Source: CAYGZA01 sp964354135
GTDB lineage: Bacteria > Planctomycetota > Planctomycetia > Pirellulales > Thermoguttaceae
Direction: 5' to 3'
Length of the DNA stretch: 9,480 nucleotides
Assembly (NCBI GenBank): GCA_964354135.1
Contig: CAYGZA010000272.1
Span: 1-9,480 of the forward strand
A program made the position numbers and the translations under genes. Shown piece by piece: positions 6,277 through 9,480 of this stretch. Under the pieces are notes generated by a model. It saw only the letters and a program-made list of their open reading frames with translations. It ran no database searches and had not been told where the DNA came from. The stretch's first letter is position 1. The number at the start of each line of letters is the position of its first letter.

Positions 6277-6676
6277 GGCTTTTCCGCTCTCCAACGTTGG
6301 GCGTCAGGATACTCGCGGTCCGCCGCGGACCGCGAGTATCCTGGACGCCGATGTTGGGCTCCTGCGATTTGTCGATGGTGAACAACCACCACCGACTCCT
6401 GTTTCTTCGCGATCTGGGCTGCCGCTCAAAGTAGATCTTCATCGTGTCCCCGGAGTCCGTCAGCACTTCGAACCAATGCTTGCGCACGTATCTCTCGCCG
6501 CTGCCGTGACGGCAAGGTCCCGTTTCTCGCCAGGTATTCAGCACCCGTGCGATCTGAATGGTCTGCGACTTCCACCGGAATTGCCGAGGAAGCCCCGGCT
6601 CCCCCGTGCTCATGCGGGCCACGTCGATTGTCCCAACGACCGGCTGAATCGTCTCGCTTATGAACTGCTCAACCAT
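6272..6676 (-). CDS. Small DUF6504-like protein with a repeat-encoded C-terminal tail
   Basis: A 134-residue protein. Residues 1 to about 105 resemble the DUF6504 family of small uncharacterised proteins. It begins MVEQFISETIQPVVGTIDVA, has a central FRWKSQTIQIARVLNTWRET, and closes with HWFEVLTDSGDTMKIYFERQ before WWLFTIDKSQ. The family appears to be a compact beta-rich domain of unknown function. I place the start at 6676 because AGGA lies 9 nt upstream and the family match begins there; the frame further up runs into the attC-like site and the upstream repeat. The tail from about residue 108 to 129 is translated from a long palindrome (element 4), and the stop codon comes from the GTAG of element 3. 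The original gene therefore probably ended earlier and was extended by repeat insertion. It immediately follows the attC-like site, as a cassette gene would. Confidence 0.6.
   Translation of the reverse strand: MVEQFISETIQPVVGTIDVARMSTGEPGLPRQFRWKSQTIQIARVLNTWRETGPCRHGSGERYVRKHWFEVLTDSGDTMKIYFERQPRSRRNRSRWWLFTIDKSQEPNIGVQDTRGPRRTASILTPNVGERKSL
6291..6357. repeat. Long near-perfect palindrome (element 4) inside the 3' end of a gene
   Basis: AGGATACTCGCGGTCCG (6306-6322) and its exact complement (6326-6342) form a 17-bp stem around the 3-nt loop CCG. The stem continues outward through GCGTC/GACGC with one bulged G, and then imperfectly to CCAAC/GTTGG at 6291-6295 and 6353-6357. The total hairpin is about 67 nt. 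It differs in sequence and layout from elements 1-3 (no GTAG). It is translated as part of the C-terminus of the DUF6504-like protein, yet it could also fold in that mRNA as a 3'-end structure. Confidence 0.8.
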
Positions 6677-6693
6677 GGCGTCAATTCCTGCAT

Positions 6694-6784
6694 GCCTAAC
6701 GCTCGGCATCACCGGGCGGCCGCAAGTGATGCCAACACTGCACAAACACCCGATCGGCCGTTCCGGTGCATGCGATTGTTCTGC
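6694..6784 (-). other. attC-like recombination site (candidate)
   Basis: Read on the minus strand the order is GCAGAAC (6778-6784, R''-like), a 4-nt spacer, an arm GCATGCACCGGAACGGCCG (6755-6773), a 32-nt loop, a complementary arm CGGCCGCCCGGTGATGC (6706-6722), a 5-nt spacer, and GTTAGGC (6694-6700). The last box is a full match to the R' consensus GTTRRRY. The arms pair over 16 positions, with one extra unpaired G in the upstream arm, the position where attC sites carry their extrahelical base. The R''-like box matches GCCTAAC at only 5 of 7 positions, which is the main weakness. A gene starts 18 nt after GTTAGGC, as in cassette arrays. No integron integrase is in the window. Confidence 0.5.
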
Positions 6785-6806
6785 GACGTCGTTCGGGCCG
6801 TCGTTT

Positions 6807-6906
6807 GGGTCAACTCTTGACACTTGACGAAGGACCACGATTCGCTGGCGTCAGCTAGCCTCAACGGCCTATCCTCGAGGCCCCGTCAAGTGGCAAGAGT
6901 TGACCC
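6807..6906. repeat. MITE-like element, copy A
   Basis: A 100-bp element with terminal inverted repeats of 23 bp (one mismatch), beginning GGGTCAACTCTTGACACTTG. Inside lie two smaller hairpins, CGAA/TTCG within GACG/CGTC, and GCCTC/GAGGC, so the whole can fold as a three-way, cloverleaf-like structure. It is about 90% identical to copy B at 7912-8010 in the same orientation. The matching bases run on for a few positions past the right end (TCCACCC here, TCTACCC in copy B). It starts 28 bp beyond the stop of the DUF4145-like gene. It encodes nothing and would have to be mobilised in trans. Confidence 0.75.
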
Positions 6907-6922
6907 TCCACCCCTGATTCCC

Positions 6923-6938
6923 CTGATGCGTAACCTAC
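6923..6938 (-). repeat. Solitary degenerate GTAG-repeat arm
   Basis: On the minus strand GTAGGTTACGCATCAG matches GTAGGTTATGCTTCAG of element 2 at 14 of 16 positions, but the second half of the hairpin is absent. The TAG of its GTAG is the stop codon of the DUF4145-like gene. This may be a decayed single REP unit; chance cannot be excluded for so short a match. Confidence 0.3.
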
Positions 6939-7888
6939 GACTCCTTAGTTGAACGCCCACCTTCAGCGTTCAGAAGGTGGCTGATCGCTTGGTCGAGTTC
7001 GTGGTCGTCACGCAGAATTTGGGAGAGATTCTCGGCCAACTCTCCGAGTATAACCCGTATGTGGTGGGCTACGTTAAGGCACTCCTCATCAGAGTTCGCA
7101 TGCAGTCCTTTGCTGAGCGCATTGTGCAGCAGCGTAAGCGGGTTGTGTTCCTTGATCCGCAAGGCCTTCGGAATGGCATCTTTGATGCCCTCCACCGCCT
7201 TGCTGAATTGCGTCTCGTCCTTGGCCTTGGTCAAGGTGTCAATGACCTTTTGTCCGGCGTTCCGTTGCTTCGCTGCACAAATGATCTGATCGAGCAGCCG
7301 GTTCTTCTGATTCTCCACCACACGGCGGTAGTAGGAAAACGCTCCGATCCCCAGGTTCCGTACCTCAGCGGCGCGTCCCTTAAGAAACAGGTCGCGGTCA
7401 GGACCGATTAGTGTGATGAGCCGCGACGGAACGCGCGGCGCGAAAGGCGGAAACTCGCCCACCTTGATAGCGAGGCCGTGGGGCCGCGCCTCCCCACCGG
7501 CGCTTACTCGTATCGCATAGAGCTTGAGCGGTTCGCGGCAGGTCCGGCAGTAGTACTGAAGCAGGGCCTCAAACCACTCGACACCGGGAGGGGCCATAAG
7601 AGTTGATTCTGGCAGACGTGAGCACGAGACGGGATCACCCGCCTTGTTGGGGCTGAAAATCGTCAGAGAACCTGACGCGGTCGCGGTTTGCTCACCAGAG
7701 CAGGACGTCTTTTGGCAGTAAAGTCGAAGTTCGGGAACGTAGAGACGAGGCGCTTCGGCCACCGTACCATCACTCAGGCCCCGAATTCTAGCACTGCTTC
7801 CTGGCGGATGGTCCGTGAGGAAGACCGGCCAATCGACATACTGGACATCGGGCGCTAGGGGCTCAGACGTGGGAGCATCCTGGTTCAT
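6935..7888 (-). CDS. Uncharacterised protein: cysteine-rich N-terminal part plus DUF4145-like helical domain
   Basis: A 317-residue protein. The N-terminal half contains two cysteine pairs, LYCQKTSC (C58, C63) and YYCRTCREP (C114, C117), which could form a zinc ribbon. From about residue 165 it becomes helical: GRAAEVRNLGIGAFSYYRRVVENQKNRL, then a long mixed-charge stretch and LHNALSKGLHANSDEECLNVAHHIRVIL. This resembles DUF4145-type (HEPN-related) domains in defence-associated and membrane-anchored proteins. I do not see the R-x4-6-H ribonuclease motif of active HEPN toxins, so catalysis is not predicted. The start at 7888 is chosen because AGGAAGGGG lies about 7 nt upstream; a longer frame would begin inside repeat copy B. 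Repeat copies A and B lie 28 bp past its stop and 23 bp before its start. The attC-like site follows. Soluble, with no signal peptide. The function is unknown. Confidence 0.7.
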   Translation of the reverse strand: MNQDAPTSEPLAPDVQYVDWPVFLTDHPPGSSARIRGLSDGTVAEAPRLYVPELRLYCQKTSCSGEQTATASGSLTIFSPNKAGDPVSCSRLPESTLMAPPGVEWFEALLQYYCRTCREPLKLYAIRVSAGGEARPHGLAIKVGEFPPFAPRVPSRLITLIGPDRDLFLKGRAAEVRNLGIGAFSYYRRVVENQKNRLLDQIICAAKQRNAGQKVIDTLTKAKDETQFSKAVEGIKDAIPKALRIKEHNPLTLLHNALSKGLHANSDEECLNVAHHIRVILGELAENLSQILRDDHELDQAISHLLNAEGGRSTKES

Positions 7889-7911
7889 GGAGAATCCCCT
7901 TCCTGTTCTTG

Positions 7912-8010
7912 GGGTCAACCTTGACACTTGACGAAGGATCACGGTTCGTTGGCGTCACCTACCCTCAACCGCCTATCGTCGAGGCTCCGTCAAGTGTCAA
8001 GAGTTGACCC
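7912..8010. repeat. MITE-like element, copy B
   Basis: A 99-bp copy of the element at 6807-6906, in the same orientation, differing by one deleted T in the left terminus and about nine substitutions. The terminal inverted repeats and both inner hairpins (CGAA/TTCG and CCTC/GAGG) are kept. It ends 23 bp upstream of the start codon of the DUF4145-like gene. It would therefore form part of that gene's 5' leader or promoter region. Its own hairpin could shield the gene from transcription entering from the RelA/SpoT-like gene. Confidence 0.75.
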
Positions 8011-8122
8011 TCTACCCAGGTCAAAGTCTCACTTCGCCGGTGGTCCGCTTCTTGGGGTCCACCTCACCAACCCAGGTTCCCACAACTCGCTGCGTCCCGG
8101 TTTCAACCTCCCCGGCTGCATT

Positions 8123-8134
8123 GACTTGTTAGGC
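8123..8134 (-). other. GCCTAAC box at the end of the RelA/SpoT-like gene (possible half attC)
   Basis: On the minus strand the stop codon TAA of the gene lies inside GCCTAAC (8128-8134), followed by AAGTC and then an arm ATGCAGCCGGGG. This is how many integron cassettes end (R'' box, spacer, L'' arm). The matching second arm and a GTTRRRY box are not found in the 118 bp before repeat copy B, so only half of a site is visible. It could be a decayed or interrupted attC, or coincidence. Confidence 0.25.
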
Positions 8135-9169
8135 ATCGCTTGATTCTTCTTGGGATAATTCGGCCTTAACCTTGTCGAATATCCTCGAGTGGAATCCAAT
8201 GCCATATTCCTTTTCCAGCATAATGGTGAGAAGCCCTGTGTGCGTAAAGAACACGTCGTTTTTGCTCTCGGTTTCGCGGATTGATCCGGGGTGATGCCTG
8301 CCAACGATTCTCTGATCTTCTTCGACCGCTTCGGGGAGCCGACGTGCGATGAGTTCCTCAAGATGTTTGGTCCTGGTAACGCCGAGCTTTCTAAGTTCCC
8401 ATACGAGCATTGAATACGGTTCATACCCGTGCTTGTTCTTCCGGGGTAAACGGCTATCGAGTATGGCCTCCAGAACATCCGAATTCAAGCCTCTATCGTG
8501 TGTTTCCGATTGAATCTGCGATCGATATTGATCGCGCTCGTTCAACAACCGGTCGTATTCGGTGTCAACAGTTTCGAGCAGTGACGAGATTCGGTGGATG
8601 GCACGGCGCATGTGCTCAGGCACGGACTCCTCTTGTTTGTATTGAAGTTCATGGGAAGCGGCGGCCCACATGTGTTGAGCAAGGGTGCGCACTTGAACCT
8701 CGGCTTGAAAACTGCGAAATGCTCGAAAGGTGGGAACAGCCAGCCAGGATTCAGGGACTCGAACCTGGTAGTGCATGGAAGCGTATCCGAACTGGTCTAC
8801 GGCTTGGCGTTTGGCCAGGTCCTCTGAATGGACAACCTTGAACGTCTTCTCGATTATTCCGAGGACTTTCTGGACGTCTCGCTTGAACAATGCGATCACC
8901 CGGATTCCCACTAAATCGGTCAGGTCGGAAAGTGAAGCACCGGAGAACCGTATTCGGACACAGTCGTAGTTTACACGCACGAATTTCTGTTCGATTGAGT
9001 CCCAGGTCTTGACCCTACATTCGAGTGGCACAGCGGTTGAGATTCCGTTGTGGTGTAAGAGGTGCCGAAGTTCCGCGGTGATCGTTTGAGCGAGTTGATT
9101 CGCCACTGGGACGATGTCTTGATATTCTTGTTGGAGGCGGAGCATGTGCGCCTGGTTCATGTGTGGCAT
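8129..9169 (-). CDS. Orphan RelA/SpoT-type nucleotide pyrophosphokinase (small alarmone synthetase-like) with a C-terminal extension
   Basis: A 346-residue protein with a RelA_SpoT synthetase domain (PF04607) at about residues 20-180 and no HD hydrolase domain before it. The synthetase motifs are intact: R-x-K-x3-S-x3-K (R52, K54, S58, K62), TDLVGIRVI with the metal-binding D85, the G-loop FGYASMHY (Y129, H133), and AEVQVRT with the second catalytic acid E157, then W168. It should transfer pyrophosphate from ATP to GTP/GDP or, as in toxSAS enzymes, to another acceptor. Residues 185-225 look helical, possibly for oligomerisation. The last 120 residues (LNSDVLEAIL to VFFTHTGLLTIMLEKEYG) match nothing I recognise. 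The start is uncertain: 9169 is the first ATG, 9160 and 9145 are alternatives, and the ribosome-binding site is weak (GGGA about 10 nt upstream). No antitoxin-like small gene is directly adjacent. Confidence 0.85.
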   Translation of the reverse strand: MPHMNQAHMLRLQQEYQDIVPVANQLAQTITAELRHLLHHNGISTAVPLECRVKTWDSIEQKFVRVNYDCVRIRFSGASLSDLTDLVGIRVIALFKRDVQKVLGIIEKTFKVVHSEDLAKRQAVDQFGYASMHYQVRVPESWLAVPTFRAFRSFQAEVQVRTLAQHMWAAASHELQYKQEESVPEHMRRAIHRISSLLETVDTEYDRLLNERDQYRSQIQSETHDRGLNSDVLEAILDSRLPRKNKHGYEPYSMLVWELRKLGVTRTKHLEELIARRLPEAVEEDQRIVGRHHPGSIRETESKNDVFFTHTGLLTIMLEKEYGIGFHSRIFDKVKAELSQEESSDA

Positions 9170-9480
9170 GTTTCACATTCCCATCATCATTCAAATGCCG
9201 AACACTGATTATGCGGGTCCGGACAAGAACCCAGAAGCCGCGAGTTGTGTCAGTATATCACACACGGGGGTCGCGCCCGGATTCGGTCGCAAGGTTCTCA
9301 TGCGCCGTGGGTTACGTTGTCGGCGGGCGTTGCGCGCGGGGTCTTGGACGGATCGGCCCTAATCCTCTCAACTGCCTGTCAATGTACATCGGGACAGCGG
9401 CGTGTCAATGGGGCGGCCACGCCGACACGGCCCGGCCCTGAAGACTGCTGTCATCGAGGCAACTTGGGGTTGCGCCAAGC
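9170..9480. other. 311-bp stretch without a recognisable gene
   Basis: No convincing coding frame on either strand. It is the upstream region of the RelA/SpoT-like gene. On the minus strand TATACT (9252-9257) could be a -10 box about 83 bp before the ATG, but no -35 box stands at normal spacing. A short hairpin CTTGG/CCAAG lies at the right edge. GC content rises toward the right end. Confidence 0.4.

Noticed and set aside
6677..6838. N-terminal extension of the DUF6504-like gene up to the ATG at 6838
   Set aside because: The added residues are translated from the attC-like site and repeat copy A, and family similarity starts only at the ATG at 6676, which has its own ribosome-binding site.
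8011..8134. A complete attC site after the RelA/SpoT-like gene
   Set aside because: The GCCTAAC box and one arm are present, but no complementary arm or GTTRRRY box follows before repeat copy B, so only a half site is reported, at low confidence.
9252..9257. Promoter for the RelA/SpoT-like gene based on TATACT
   Set aside because: The -10-like box is good, but the only -35-like hexamer (TTGCGA) lies 29 bp away, too far for a standard promoter, so it is mentioned only under the intergenic stretch.
1..9480. CRISPR array, tRNA or rRNA genes, integrase, RAYT or other transposase
   Set aside because: No regularly spaced direct repeats, no tRNA-like cloverleaf with a proper anticodon and CCA-proximal stem, and no recombinase motifs were seen on either strand. 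The cloverleaf-like fold of the MITE elements is symmetric at its termini and is not a tRNA.

Overview
The window looks like a piece of a Planctomycetota (or closely allied PVC-group) chromosome. This rests on a 3-keto-disaccharide hydrolase (DUF1080) protein, a seven-repeat FG-GAP/VCBS protein, a twin-arginine-exported xylose-isomerase-like protein and a twin-arginine GH5 hydrolase lying close together in GC-rich DNA. It also rests on several short palindromic repeat families between genes. The assignment is an inference from family content; there is no marker gene. Every gene I can support reads on the minus strand, so reading order runs from high to low coordinates.

Right part (about 6.27-9.48 kb) is accessory in character and less GC-rich (one line at 8161-8220 is 47% GC against 67% at 2521-2580). 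It holds an orphan RelA/SpoT-type nucleotide pyrophosphokinase (9169-8129). Next comes an uncharacterised cysteine-containing protein with a DUF4145-like C-terminus (7888-6935), then a small DUF6504-like protein (6676-6272). The middle gene is tightly bracketed by two roughly 90% identical, 100-bp elements with 23-bp terminal inverted repeats. Between it and the DUF6504-like gene lies a 91-bp structure with the layout of an integron attC site. A GCCTAAC box overlapping the stop of the RelA/SpoT gene may be half of another such site. No integrase or transposase is in the window.

Central and left part (0.19-6.1 kb) is an exported carbohydrate-degradation region. It contains the GH5 hydrolase (6105-4954) and then an operon-like run of isomerase/epimerase-like protein (3346-2447), FG-GAP protein (2416-1076) and DUF1080 protein (901-194). 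Two single-domain TIR proteins in tandem (4785-4369 and 4356-3916) sit between the GH5 gene and this run. The second TIR gene ends in an ATGA overlap with the remnant of a beta-helix protein that has lost its N-terminal part. This suggests that the TIR pair landed in, or replaced part of, a polysaccharide-acting gene.

Short repeats: three inverted pairs (about 36-98, 935-1032, 6207-6276) each carry a small palindrome next to a GTAG tetranucleotide, the layout of REP/BIME sequences mobilised by REP-associated tyrosine transposases, but with three unrelated palindromes. A fourth, very strong hairpin (6291-6357) encodes most of the C-terminal tail of the DUF6504-like protein. The most promising items for follow-up are the inverted-repeat-flanked gene unit next to the attC-like site, the tandem TIR pair, and the unpaired alarmone-synthetase-like protein.
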